A DNA stretch of 38,911 nucleotides. Source: Chitinophaga pinensis. GTDB lineage: Bacteria > Bacteroidota > Bacteroidia > Flavobacteriales > Flavobacteriaceae. The position numbers were made by a program, and so were the translations under genes. Position 1 is the first letter of the stretch. Each line of letters begins with the position of its first letter. The DNA is taken from contig CALPMA020000004.1 in assembly GCA_943324545.2 (NCBI GenBank), positions 1 through 38,911 of the forward strand, in the 5' to 3' direction. The notes below the pieces were generated by a model. That model worked only from the letters and a program-made list of their open reading frames with translations, searched no databases and was not told where the DNA came from. Shown here in pieces: positions 17,520 through 26,052 of the stretch.

Positions 17520-18002
17520 TTAAAAAAAACGACTGTGCCAGCTATCTATCGCAGGTACTTCCCACGATTCATTATATTCAGCAATATTATTAATTAGATT
17601 GTTAAAGACTATGGTATTTTCAGTAACCGCTTTGTCTTTTGCCATTTTTTTGAAGTCTAATAGCGTTTTATGCGCTACATGTTCGCCTAATTTAAATGTT
17701 ACATTCATTTTATCTAATAAATCTACATTGTATTTTTGTTCTAAATCTTGAATAAATCGAACAGAAGAATCTATTGAGCAACCTGTAGCAACTTGAATTT
17801 CTTGATTAACAGCTAAAATTATAAAACGATTGTATTTTAATTGGTAGGAAGCTTCAAGACCTGTTCCATGTGCTGTCCAATTTTCTACAAAATCTTTCAA
17901 AACAATTTCAATTTCAGCAATTTCTACATCTGAAAATTTTCTATTGGATTGATAAATCCAAATTTTAGATTCTTCAGGTAAATTTTCAAATGGAATATAC
18001 AT
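17520..18002 (-). CDS. Conserved small protein of unknown function (often labelled ABC transporter ATPase)
   Basis: 160 residues, no signal peptide. Close relatives in flavobacteria are, as I recall, often named ABC transporter ATPase. The sequence has no Walker A, Walker B or ABC signature, so that name is not supported. Visible features are WTAHGTGLEASYQLKYNRFIIL and a cysteine motif ATGCSIDSSVRFIQDLEQK that looks conserved, plus a C-terminal helical part. It lies 8 bases after the CCG Fe-S protein gene and 12 bases before the GH3 fusion gene, so it belongs to this operon. Function is unknown; the single Cys-Ser motif could be catalytic or metal-binding, which is a guess. Confidence 0.8.
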   Translation of the reverse strand: MYIPFENLPEESKIWIYQSNRKFSDVEIAEIEIVLKDFVENWTAHGTGLEASYQLKYNRFIILAVNQEIQVATGCSIDSSVRFIQDLEQKYNVDLLDKMNVTFKLGEHVAHKTLLDFKKMAKDKAVTENTIVFNNLINNIAEYNESWEVPAIDSWHSRFF

Positions 18003-18010
18003 GGTTTTAA

Positions 18011-18802
18011 TTATAAGTCTTGAGCATTTGCTATTAATTCGGCAATATCCATCACTTTGATGTCGCCTTCTTTTTCTTTATTTTTAATACCATCAGTTAG
18101 CATAGTATTACAAAAAGGGCATCCTGTTGCAATTATATCTGGGTTGGTTTTAAGTGCATCCTCTGTTCTTTCAATATTTACCTCTTTATTTCCTGCTTCG
18201 GCATCTTTAAACATCTGAGCGCCACCTGCACCACAACATAATCCATTTGCTTTTGAACGTTTCATTTCAACCAATTCAGCATCCAATTTATCAATTAAAT
18301 CTCTAGGTGCTTCATAAATTGAATTGGCTCTTCCTAAATAGCAAGGATCGTGAAATGTAATTTTCTTGCCATTAAATTGTCCGCCTTCTATAGTTAAACG
18401 ACCGTCATCTAATAACGATTTCAAAAATTCAGTATGATGAACTACTTCATAATTTCCTCCTAATTCAGGATACTCATTTTTTAAGGTATTGAAACAATGC
18501 GGGCAAGCAGTCACAATTTTTTTAGCCTCGTAAGCATTTAGAACTTCAATATTCATCATGGCTTGCATTTGAAACAAAAACTCATTTCCAGCTCGTTTAG
18601 CAGGATCGCCAGAGCAACTTTCTTCAGTTCCAAGAACAGCAAAAGAAACGTTAGATCGATTTAAAATCTTTACAAATGCTTTTGTAATTTTCTTAGCTCT
18701 ATCGTCAAAACTACCAGAACAACCTACCCAAAATAATACTTCGGGTTGTTTTCCTTGTGCAAGCATTTCTGCCATTGTTGGGACTACTAAATTTTCTGAC
18801 AT
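18011..18802 (-). CDS. CCG-domain Fe-S protein (HdrB/LutA-like)
   Basis: 263 residues, soluble. It carries two cysteine-rich CCG-type domains as in heterodisulfide reductase subunit B, glycolate oxidase GlcF and LutA. The C-terminal one is complete: C154, C189-C190-G, then C228-P-F-C231. The N-terminal one has C28, a single cysteine at C63 in ESCSGD (CSG in place of CCG), and C100-P-H-C103. It should bind one non-cubane [4Fe-4S] cluster in the second domain and perhaps a different cluster in the first. The membrane Fe-S protein two genes upstream is the likely partner. The electron donor and acceptor are unknown. Confidence 0.88.
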   Translation of the reverse strand: MSENLVVPTMAEMLAQGKQPEVLFWVGCSGSFDDRAKKITKAFVKILNRSNVSFAVLGTEESCSGDPAKRAGNEFLFQMQAMMNIEVLNAYEAKKIVTACPHCFNTLKNEYPELGGNYEVVHHTEFLKSLLDDGRLTIEGGQFNGKKITFHDPCYLGRANSIYEAPRDLIDKLDAELVEMKRSKANGLCCGAGGAQMFKDAEAGNKEVNIERTEDALKTNPDIIATGCPFCNTMLTDGIKNKEKEGDIKVMDIAELIANAQDL

Positions 18803-18840
18803 ATTCTAATTATTATTTGTAACAACTATTATATTATATA

Positions 18841-19287
18841 TTATTCGTGATGTTCGTCATCAAAAACCTGAATGGTAACTTCTTTATCTACTAAATCAGT
18901 GAATTTTCCTCTGTATCTTGTAGCTTTAACCAAATGATTATCAATCCAATGATAGTTTCCTCCACGTGGTTTTCCCATTACCATTCCATGGTATTTAAAC
19001 CCATGTTGTTTTAACCATATTTCAGTATAATTTCTATGTTCTTCTGTTCTTGATGTAAAAAAGCAAATGATGTGACCTTCATCGTACCATTTATTTAATG
19101 TAATTAATGCATCTGGGTAAAGTTCTGCGGTTAACATTCTTTCAGGTTCTTCATTTGGGATGTCATCGCAAATGGTTCCATCAATATCTATTAGATAATT
19201 TTTTACACCTTCGGCTAATATTGGGCTTATTGTTTGACCATTTTCTGAAGCGGATACTAATTTCTTGTCTAATTCTTCTAAACTCAT
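18841..19287 (-). CDS. HAD-superfamily phosphatase-like protein
   Basis: 148 residues. HAD motif I is YLIDIDGTICDD, with nucleophile Asp34 and Asp36; motif II is FFTSRTEEH (Thr78); motif III/IV is GKPRGGNYHWIDNH (Lys106, Asp116). The short chain has no large cap domain, so the substrate could be a macromolecule or a small phosphoester. Related flavobacterial proteins are sometimes named phosphoheptose isomerase, which the HAD motifs do not support. It lies between the two Fe-S genes with gaps of 38 and 35 bases and no promoter, so it is part of their operon. Confidence 0.82.
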   Translation of the reverse strand: MSLEELDKKLVSASENGQTISPILAEGVKNYLIDIDGTICDDIPNEEPERMLTAELYPDALITLNKWYDEGHIICFFTSRTEEHRNYTEIWLKQHGFKYHGMVMGKPRGGNYHWIDNHLVKATRYRGKFTDLVDKEVTIQVFDDEHHE

Positions 19288-19322
19288 TTTCTTGTTGTGT
19301 TGATGTTATTTAAATTGTTGTA

Positions 19323-20654
19323 TTATTCCTCTTTCCAATTCAGACGGTCTTGTTGGTTGTATTGCCATGGAGCTCCATTATTTTCAATATTACTCATCAT
19401 ATTATTTAAAGACATTGGCGCAGCACTTTGTTCCATAACTAAATACCTACGCATGTCCATTATTATAGATAATGGATTGATATTTACCGGACATTCTTCA
19501 ACGCAAGCATTACAAGAAGTACAAGCCCAAATTTCTTCCGCTGAAATAAAATTATTTAATAAGGTGACATTATCCGGAATGAAAACTCCTTTATTTTTAT
19601 CGATATTATTCCCCACTTCCACTAAACGGTCTCTGGTGTCCATCATGATTTTTCTTGGGGATAATTTTTTACCTGTTTGATTTGCAGGACAAACTGAGGT
19701 GCATCTTCCACATTCGGTGCAGGTATAAGCGTTTAACAATTGAACCCAATTTAAATCTTGAACATCACTTGCGCCAAATTTTGAAGGTACTGCACTTTCG
19801 TCTATTGGAGCTGCAGCAAATGGATCGGCGTTAGGATCCATCATTAATTTTACTTCTTTAGTTACGGATTCCAAATTATCAAATTGGCCAGATGGATTTA
19901 AATTGGCATAATAAGTATTGGGGAAAGCCAATAAAATATGAAGGTGTTTAGAAAAATAGAGGTAATTTAAGAATACTAATATTCCTATAATGTGGAGCCA
20001 CCAAAAAGTTCTTTCTAATAAAAAAACAGAGTGTATAGAAAGTCCATCGAAAATAGGCAAAAGGAATTGTGAAATTGGAAAAGAACCCGCTTTACTATAA
20101 TGATCAAAACCTCCCGCAACATTATTTTGCAAATGTAAATCGGCAGCATTCATTAATAAAAAAAGAGACATTAATACAATTTCAAAATACAAAATGTAAT
20201 TCGCATCGCTTTTAGGCCATCCTTTTAAATCATTATGAATAAATCGATTGAGCTTAATTCCATTTCTTCTAATGAAGAAAATAACCACAGCAACTAAAAC
20301 AAGGAAAGCCAATATTTCAAAGGAACCAATTAAAAAATTGTATGAAGTTCCTAAACCTGAAAAAACCCTATGAGTTCCAAAAAGACCGTCAATTATTATT
20401 TCAAGTAATTCAATATTGATGATGATAAACGCTACATAAACTATTATGTGAAGAAATCCGGCTATTGGTCTTTTAACCATTTTAGATTGACCTATAGCAA
20501 TCATAGCCATATTTTTCAATCTTAACGAAGTATTGTCGGAACGATTTATATCTTGTCCTAATTTTATGTTTCTGATTATTTTTCTAATATTAATAGTAAA
20601 AAATCCAAAACCTAAAATTAAAATAATTGCAAATAACAAATTTACTAATCCCAT
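19323..20654 (-). CDS. Membrane (Fe-S)-binding protein, HdrC/nitrate-reductase-gamma-like
   Basis: 443 residues. About five or six transmembrane helices in the first 250 residues (for example LLFAIILILGFGFFTI, FLHIIVYVAFIIINI and WWLHIIGILVFLNYL) contain histidines that could bind haem, as in NarI-type cytochrome b subunits. The C-terminal soluble part has two [4Fe-4S] motifs: CTECGRCTSVCP and CTSCNACVEECP. This layout matches HdrE/HdrC or FadF-type proteins, which pass electrons between quinone and a CCG protein. The CCG gene is in the same operon. The MlaD-like gene ends 6 bases upstream. The redox partner pathway cannot be read from here. Confidence 0.88.
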   Translation of the reverse strand: MGLVNLLFAIILILGFGFFTINIRKIIRNIKLGQDINRSDNTSLRLKNMAMIAIGQSKMVKRPIAGFLHIIVYVAFIIINIELLEIIIDGLFGTHRVFSGLGTSYNFLIGSFEILAFLVLVAVVIFFIRRNGIKLNRFIHNDLKGWPKSDANYILYFEIVLMSLFLLMNAADLHLQNNVAGGFDHYSKAGSFPISQFLLPIFDGLSIHSVFLLERTFWWLHIIGILVFLNYLYFSKHLHILLAFPNTYYANLNPSGQFDNLESVTKEVKLMMDPNADPFAAAPIDESAVPSKFGASDVQDLNWVQLLNAYTCTECGRCTSVCPANQTGKKLSPRKIMMDTRDRLVEVGNNIDKNKGVFIPDNVTLLNNFISAEEIWACTSCNACVEECPVNINPLSIIMDMRRYLVMEQSAAPMSLNNMMSNIENNGAPWQYNQQDRLNWKEE

Positions 20655-20660
20655 AAAGAT

Positions 20661-21620
20661 TTAGTTTTTAGTGTTTTTAATCGAATCGATTGGAGTTTTA
20701 TAAGGTTTGTTTTTCTTGCCAAATAATGAAACATTGATGTATCTAGCTGGGTTTAACCTTAAATCTTGTAATAACAATTCCAATTCCTTAGATGTTTTTT
20801 CTAAATTATTGTATAGCGCATCGTCTTTAACGATTTTCCCTAAAGTACCTTTTCCTGATTGAACGTCATTCATAATTTTATCAACATTGGAAAGCGTTTT
20901 TTCAAGATCATTAACCACTTTTGTGAGATTGGCTTTTGATAAAGAATCAGAAATTTTAGAAAAATCGGTTGAAACTTTGTTTAAGTTGATAAACGTTTTA
21001 TCGATATTACCTTTATTATTTGATAAAATTGAATTGGCATTGTTAACAACAGAATTAAATCCTTCGATAGTTTTACTTAAATTAGAAATGCTATTTTTTA
21101 AATTCTCTTTCGATTTTGCATCTAAAACTTCATTTAAATTAGTCAATAGCAAATCAGCATTTACCACCATCTTCTCTATTTTTTGTTGTAATGGACCCAA
21201 TTTATCACTTACTAAATCAGTTAAACCTTTTTTGATAGAGCTAGTTAAAGTATCTCCGCTAAGAGCTATATTTTTATCATTAAAATTCGGGATAATTTGA
21301 AGTTGCCGTCCAGCTATTAATCCTGGTTCGTATATAGCTACTACACTAGATTTTGAAAAAGGAAAATCATTTTTAATTTGAAGTTGGACTAAAATCTCTC
21401 CATTAGGTTGGATTTTTATACTTGCTACTTGACCTACAACAAGTCCGTTTATAGTGATTGGAGCCGTTGTTGCTAATCCTTCAACATTATCATATTTTAC
21501 AAAAAAAGTTTTGTAATTATTAAGAATGTCTTTGCCTTTTAAATAACTATAACCCCAAATAAACAATGAAATGGATGCAATAACTAATATTCCGGCTTTA
21601 ATTTCTTTAGTGATTTTCAA
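20661..21620 (-). CDS. MlaD/MCE-domain protein
   Basis: 319 residues. A short cytoplasmic start (MKITKEIKAG) and one transmembrane helix (about 9-27) are followed by a single MCE domain (about 38-115: FFVKYDNVEGLATTAPITIN, then GLVVGQVASI). A long periplasmic helical region (about 140-270, many Asn, Lys and Leu heptads) ends the protein. MlaD-type proteins form hexamers that carry phospholipids between membranes with MlaE and MlaF; those genes are not in this window. It lies 47 bases after the amidase gene. The membrane anchor keeps it at the inner membrane facing the periplasm. Confidence 0.9.
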   Translation of the reverse strand: MKITKEIKAGILVIASISLFIWGYSYLKGKDILNNYKTFFVKYDNVEGLATTAPITINGLVVGQVASIKIQPNGEILVQLQIKNDFPFSKSSVVAIYEPGLIAGRQLQIIPNFNDKNIALSGDTLTSSIKKGLTDLVSDKLGPLQQKIEKMVVNADLLLTNLNEVLDAKSKENLKNSISNLSKTIEGFNSVVNNANSILSNNKGNIDKTFINLNKVSTDFSKISDSLSKANLTKVVNDLEKTLSNVDKIMNDVQSGKGTLGKIVKDDALYNNLEKTSKELELLLQDLRLNPARYINVSLFGKKNKPYKTPIDSIKNTKN

Positions 21621-21667
21621 TTTTAGATATTTTTACAAATTTAAAATAAAACTTTGGTAAAACAGAA

Positions 21668-22807
21668 TTATTTAACCGCATCTTTTAAGGGAATTGACTT
21701 TCCGTTTTGAAGAGCAATAATAAAGGCTGAATTATATCCTTTTGATTTTGCTTCAGTCAAGAATTTCTTAGCTTCTTCATAATCAGATGTTGATCCATAG
21801 AAATATTTGTTAATAGTACCTTTTTCTTCAATTTCAATATTTTTTAGACCTTTGAAATTACTTGGATCCAAATCCATTTTTTTACTACTCGCTGCGATTT
21901 GAACTTTAAAAACTAATTCTGAAACATTAACGGCATCATTTTTAATCTCTTTTTTTAAAGGAGAGATTGTTTCAGTAGATTGTTTTTCGATTACTTTTTT
22001 TGATGGACGATTGTCTTCAGAATAACCATCGCCATTACCAAAATACTCTTTTTTATAACTAATTATTGCTTGAGCAATTGCATTTGCAATAGCATTTTGC
22101 CCCTCTTCAGAATCTAAAATAGCGCCTTCTACAGGATTTGAAACAAACCCAGTTTCAATTAAAACTCTAGGCATATAGGCTTTATGAAGAACCATATAAG
22201 GAGCTTGCTTCACGCCCCCTCCTCTAATTTTTTTTCCAATTGCAGAAAATTCATCTTCTACTTTGGCTGCTAATGCAATACTATTATTAAGAAAATCTTC
22301 TTGCATCAATGTTAATCCTATTAATGTTTCAGGTGAACTAGGATCATACCCATTGTATTTTTGTTTATAATCTTTTTCTAAAGTAACTACCTCATTCTCA
22401 TTTTTTGCAACAGCTAAACTAGAAGCATTTTTAGTCATACCCATTACATAGGTTTCTGTTCCGTCTGCTACAGTATTTTTATTTGCATTACAATGAATAG
22501 AAACGAATATATTTGAATCGACTTTATTGGCAATATTTGCTCTCTCAACAAGACCAATAAATATATCCGTTTTTCGGGTATAATTAACTTCAAAATTGGG
22601 TTGTTCCTCCAAGATATTACCTACTTTTAAAACAATTGCTAAAGCAATATTCTTTTCAATATGACCATTATATACCGCTCCAAAATCGTGATCACCATGA
22701 CCAGCATCTAATGTGACTTTAAATTTTCTATTTTGAGAATTACCATTAATTGTGAAGGCAAGTAAACCTATAATTGATAGTACTTTAATTTTATTATTTA
22801 TACTCAT
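21668..22807 (-). CDS. N-acetylmuramoyl-L-alanine amidase with C-terminal SPOR-like domain
   Basis: 379 residues. A signal-like N-terminus (LSIIGLLAFTINGNSQ) leads into an Amidase_3 (AmiA/B/C) zinc domain at about 28-255. Zinc ligands are H37 (LDAGHGDHDFGA), E51 and H105 (SIHCNA), and the catalytic Glu is in VLIETGFVSN. The enzyme cuts the bond between MurNAc and the stem peptide, usually during cell separation. After a Lys/Glu-rich linker, residues about 300-379 (VFKVQIAASSKK, FLTEAKSKGYNSAFII) look like a SPOR peptidoglycan-binding domain. It is first in the minus-strand operon and diverges from lptD across a region with a 20-bp palindrome. Confidence 0.91.
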   Translation of the reverse strand: MSINNKIKVLSIIGLLAFTINGNSQNRKFKVTLDAGHGDHDFGAVYNGHIEKNIALAIVLKVGNILEEQPNFEVNYTRKTDIFIGLVERANIANKVDSNIFVSIHCNANKNTVADGTETYVMGMTKNASSLAVAKNENEVVTLEKDYKQKYNGYDPSSPETLIGLTLMQEDFLNNSIALAAKVEDEFSAIGKKIRGGGVKQAPYMVLHKAYMPRVLIETGFVSNPVEGAILDSEEGQNAIANAIAQAIISYKKEYFGNGDGYSEDNRPSKKVIEKQSTETISPLKKEIKNDAVNVSELVFKVQIAASSKKMDLDPSNFKGLKNIEIEEKGTINKYFYGSTSDYEEAKKFLTEAKSKGYNSAFIIALQNGKSIPLKDAVK

Positions 22808-22828
22808 AGATTAATTAAGTTAATTTTA

Positions 22829-22848
22829 TTATATCCTTAAGGTTATAA
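22829..22848. promoter_or_regulatory. 20-bp near-perfect palindrome in the lptD/amidase divergent region
   Basis: TTATATCCTTAAGGTTATAA is self-complementary except for one mismatched pair, with the core CCTTAAGG. It lies 21 bases upstream of the amidase ATG and 14 bases upstream of the lptD -7 element, covering where a -33 element would lie. Its size and position suggest a dimeric regulator's operator; no regulator is identified. Confidence 0.4.
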
Positions 22849-22862
22849 ATCTAATATTTGAT

Positions 22863-22870
22863 TATTTTTG
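22863..22870 (+). promoter_or_regulatory. Predicted -7 element for lptD
   Basis: TATTTTTG fits TANNTTTG. It overlaps the first codons of the longest ORF (TTG at 22858), so transcription should start after that codon and translation is more likely to begin at the TTG at 22891. Confidence 0.45.
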
Positions 22871-22890
22871 ACCAAAATTTATGTGTAGTT

Positions 22891-25599
22891 TTGAAAATTC
22901 AAAAACTAAACCTTGATTTTACAAAAATAGCATTTAAACCTTTGTATACAAACTTATTTAATATCGTTTTATTAGCATTTTTCCTAACAATAGGATCAAA
23001 CAAAATATACTCTCAGGATTTACCTAAAAAACCTGTTGAAATTAGAGCTAAAGAAAACATTAAAATAAAAAATAATATTAATAAAGAGGTCAATATAATT
23101 ACAGATTCAATTAAAAAAGACAGTATTAAACCAAAGAAAGAACTGTTAGAATCCAAAATAAAAAGAACCGCTGTTGGTTATGAAAAAATTAACCAGAAGA
23201 AAAAACAAATGACTTTATTTGATAAAGCTGAATTGTATTATCAAGATATTGAGTTGAAATCTGGAATTATTGTATTGGATTATGAAAAAAATGAAATATA
23301 TGCAGGTCGTATTAAAGACTCAACAGGAAATTACACCCAGCTTCCTGTTTTTAAACAAGGTGCAAATGTAATTGAACCCGATTCTATACGTTTTAATTAT
23401 AAGACTAAGAAAGCGTTAGTTTGGAATTCAAGAACAGAGCAAAATGAATTTAAAATTAAAGCTGAAATCACAAAAAGAGAGAACGATTCTGTATATTTTA
23501 TGAAGCGCGCTCGATTTACTACCTCGGCCGATATTGAGAATCCTGAATTTTATTTTCAAACTAGCAAAGTAAAATTTGTACCAGGAAAAAAAGTAGTAAT
23601 CGGTTTAACTCATATGGTTATTGCGAATGTACCTACTCCACTAATAATGCCTTTTGCTTTTTTTCCAATGACCGAAACAAGCCAATCAGGAATAATAATG
23701 CCAACTTTTAATGACACACAAAGAGGATATGCTTTACAAAATGGAGGGTATTATTTTGCCTTAAGCGATAATTATGATTTAGCTATATTAGGTGATTATT
23801 ACGCTAATGGAAGTTATGCTTTACGAGCGGAAACTAGTTATTCCAAACGTTATATATTTAATGGCAACATAAATATTCGTTTTGAAAATTTGATTACTAG
23901 TGAAAGGGGATACCCAGATTATTCAAAAAGTAATATTTATAATATACAGTGGTCTCATAACAAAGATCAAAAATCAAATCCAAATTCCAGATTTTCAGCT
24001 TCAGTAAATATGGGAAGTAGTACTTATTTCCAACAATCAATTAATCAAGTTAATAATAATTCAAGGCTAAACAATACATTAAGTTCTTCTATTTCCTATT
24101 CTAAAACTTTTAATACTGTTCCTCAAGTAAATTTATCTTTAACCGCAACCCACTCACAGAACACTCAAACGCAAACAATTAATATGACATTACCTTCACT
24201 ACAAGTTAATGTAGATCGTATTTTTCCATTTGCACCAAAGGAAGGTGAGAAAAGAGGAATCTTTAAAAATATTAACTTTCAATACACCTTACGAGGGGAC
24301 AATAGAATAGAAACAAAAGATTCATTATTTTTCAAGCCTCAAATGTTTAGAGACGCCAATTCTGGTATTCAACATTCTATTCCGCTAAGTACTAATTTTA
24401 AAATTTTTAAACATTTTAGCGCGTCTGCTTCGTTAAATTACAACGAAGTATGGTATTTAAAAACCATAAATAGAAGTTTTGATAATCAACAAAATAAAGC
24501 AGTAGAAACTAATGTTAATGGATTTGATGCTTATAGAACCTACAATTTTAGTTCAAGTATTGGAACGACCGTTTATGGTACCTTTAATTTTGGTTCAAAA
24601 AAACGAATTCAATCTATTCGACATGTCATGAGACCCTCTTTAGCGTTTAGTTACACTCCAAGTTTTGATGAATATTATGATACTTATGCTTCTGATGGAA
24701 GTGGAACTATAATTAAAGAGTATACTCGTTTTGAAAAAGGAATATATGGAGCACCCGGAATTAGTAAATCTAAAATTGTAAGCTTTGATTTAAGTAACAC
24801 TTTTGAAGCAAAAGTTAGAGATCGAGATTCAACAAAAACAGAACCTAAGAAAATAATGTTATTAAATAATTTGAATTTTCACACCGATTATAATGCAACT
24901 TCTGATTCATTAAGATGGTCTCCATTAAGAATTAGCGGTGGTACAACATTATTTAAAAATAAAATGAATGTTAACTTTGCTACAACTTTAGATCCATATG
25001 CAATTGATAATTCTGGTAGAAGAATTAACACATTTAATTTGAATAATGGAGGTAGTTTATTTAGAATGACAAGTTCAAACATGACTATTAATTATTCGTT
25101 ATCAAGTACTGAAGGGGATGAAAATAAAAACAAACAAGGAGAACGAAATGGTGGGAGAGCAGATGATTTATATGGAACTAACACCGATTTCAGTGACAGG
25201 CGAGACAGTCAGTTCAATCAAAAAGAAAAAAGGGAAGATAAAGTTAGTGAATTTTTTAAATCAAAAATTCCTTGGGATTTAACCATGGCTTATTCCCTAA
25301 CTTATAGTAATAACAATAGAGAAAATAAAATTATTGGTAATACAATAAGTTTTTCATCCAATATAGAATTGACCCCAAAATGGAGAATTGGCGGTTCTTC
25401 TGGATACGATTTTGTTCAAAAAGGAGTAACTTATACTCAGCTTCGTTTTGAAAGAGATTTATTGAGTTGGAGAATCGATTTTAATTGGTTGCCCTTTGGA
25501 GATAACTCCTTTTGGGGATTCTTTATTGGAATAAAATCAAGTGTGCTTAGCGACATTAAATGGGAAAAAAGAACAGTTCCCGATAGACAATTAAGATAA
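22891..25599 (+). CDS. lptD: LPS-assembly protein LptD (OstA-like)
   Basis: About 902 residues from the TTG at 22891; no ATG occurs in frame for over 100 codons. An N-terminal hydrophobic signal (TNLFNIVLLAFFLTIGSNKIYSQ) is followed by an OstA/LptA-like jelly-roll region. This holds beta segments such as LYYQDIELKSGIIVLDYEKN and KVKFVPGKKVVIGLTHMVIA, then the motif PTPLIMPFAFFPM that precedes the barrel. The rest is a long Asn/Ser/Tyr/Phe-rich transmembrane barrel. LptD inserts lipopolysaccharide into the outer leaflet together with LptE. The longer TTG start at 22858 is rejected because it lies before the promoter -7 element. RidA follows with one base between them. Confidence 0.88.
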   Translation: MKIQKLNLDFTKIAFKPLYTNLFNIVLLAFFLTIGSNKIYSQDLPKKPVEIRAKENIKIKNNINKEVNIITDSIKKDSIKPKKELLESKIKRTAVGYEKINQKKKQMTLFDKAELYYQDIELKSGIIVLDYEKNEIYAGRIKDSTGNYTQLPVFKQGANVIEPDSIRFNYKTKKALVWNSRTEQNEFKIKAEITKRENDSVYFMKRARFTTSADIENPEFYFQTSKVKFVPGKKVVIGLTHMVIANVPTPLIMPFAFFPMTETSQSGIIMPTFNDTQRGYALQNGGYYFALSDNYDLAILGDYYANGSYALRAETSYSKRYIFNGNINIRFENLITSERGYPDYSKSNIYNIQWSHNKDQKSNPNSRFSASVNMGSSTYFQQSINQVNNNSRLNNTLSSSISYSKTFNTVPQVNLSLTATHSQNTQTQTINMTLPSLQVNVDRIFPFAPKEGEKRGIFKNINFQYTLRGDNRIETKDSLFFKPQMFRDANSGIQHSIPLSTNFKIFKHFSASASLNYNEVWYLKTINRSFDNQQNKAVETNVNGFDAYRTYNFSSSIGTTVYGTFNFGSKKRIQSIRHVMRPSLAFSYTPSFDEYYDTYASDGSGTIIKEYTRFEKGIYGAPGISKSKIVSFDLSNTFEAKVRDRDSTKTEPKKIMLLNNLNFHTDYNATSDSLRWSPLRISGGTTLFKNKMNVNFATTLDPYAIDNSGRRINTFNLNNGGSLFRMTSSNMTINYSLSSTEGDENKNKQGERNGGRADDLYGTNTDFSDRRDSQFNQKEKREDKVSEFFKSKIPWDLTMAYSLTYSNNNRENKIIGNTISFSSNIELTPKWRIGGSSGYDFVQKGVTYTQLRFERDLLSWRIDFNWLPFGDNSFWGFFIGIKSSVLSDIKWEKRTVPDRQLR

Positions 25600-25600
25600 T

Positions 25601-25981
25601 ATGAAAAAGATAATTTTTACAGATAAAGCTCCCGCTCCTATTGGACCATATAATCAGGCAGTATTAGTTGGAAGTACTTTGTATACTTCGGGTCAAATTG
25701 CGTTAGATCCATCTACTATGAAATTAGTTATGGATACTATTGAACTAGAAACAACCCAAGTGATGAATAACATGAAAGCAGTTTTAGAAGCTGCAGAAAT
25801 GGATTTTTCCAATGTAATAAAAAGCACCATTTTCATTACTGATATGAATGATTTCGCTAGAATTAATGAAGTTTATTCAAGGTATTTTGAAGAAGCATTT
25901 GCTCCCGCAAGAGAAACAGTACAAGTAGCAAAATTACCTAGAAATGTGAACATTGAAATTTCAATGATAGCTATAAAATAA
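25601..25981 (+). CDS. ridA: RidA family reactive-intermediate deaminase
   Basis: 126 residues, a cytoplasmic trimeric enzyme that hydrolyses reactive enamine/imine intermediates formed by PLP enzymes such as threonine dehydratase. It carries PAPIGPYNQAV and YTSGQIALDP at the N-terminus. The catalytic arginine R104 sits in APARETVQVAKLPRNVNIEI, the family's C-terminal signature. The ATG lies one base after the lptD stop codon, so it depends on the lptD promoter. There is no obvious functional link with LPS assembly. Confidence 0.93.
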   Translation: MKKIIFTDKAPAPIGPYNQAVLVGSTLYTSGQIALDPSTMKLVMDTIELETTQVMNNMKAVLEAAEMDFSNVIKSTIFITDMNDFARINEVYSRYFEEAFAPARETVQVAKLPRNVNIEISMIAIK

Positions 25982-25998
25982 TTGGTATAACACAAAAT

Positions 25999-26036
25999 AA
26001 AAAATCGAATTTGAAAGAACTCAAATTCGATTTTTT
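25999..26036. terminator. Bidirectional Rho-independent terminator
   Basis: 16-bp arms AAAAAATCGAATTTGA and TCAAATTCGATTTTTT pair around the loop AAGAAC. A- and T-tracts lie at both ends, so it can end ridA (plus) and the convergent GlcNAc kinase gene (minus). Confidence 0.92.
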
Positions 26037-26052
26037 TGTTTTACAAATAATT

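Noticed and set aside
17520-18002. Calling this gene an ABC transporter ATPase
   Set aside because: No Walker A, Walker B or ABC signature can be found in its 160 residues.
19297-19680. 127-residue plus-strand ORF over the membrane Fe-S gene
   Set aside because: Antisense shadow; the minus-strand gene has clear Fe-S motifs there.
20887-21300. 137-residue plus-strand ORF inside the MlaD gene
   Set aside because: It is antisense to a well-supported gene, has no recognisable domain or promoter, and fits an open shadow frame in A/T-rich DNA.
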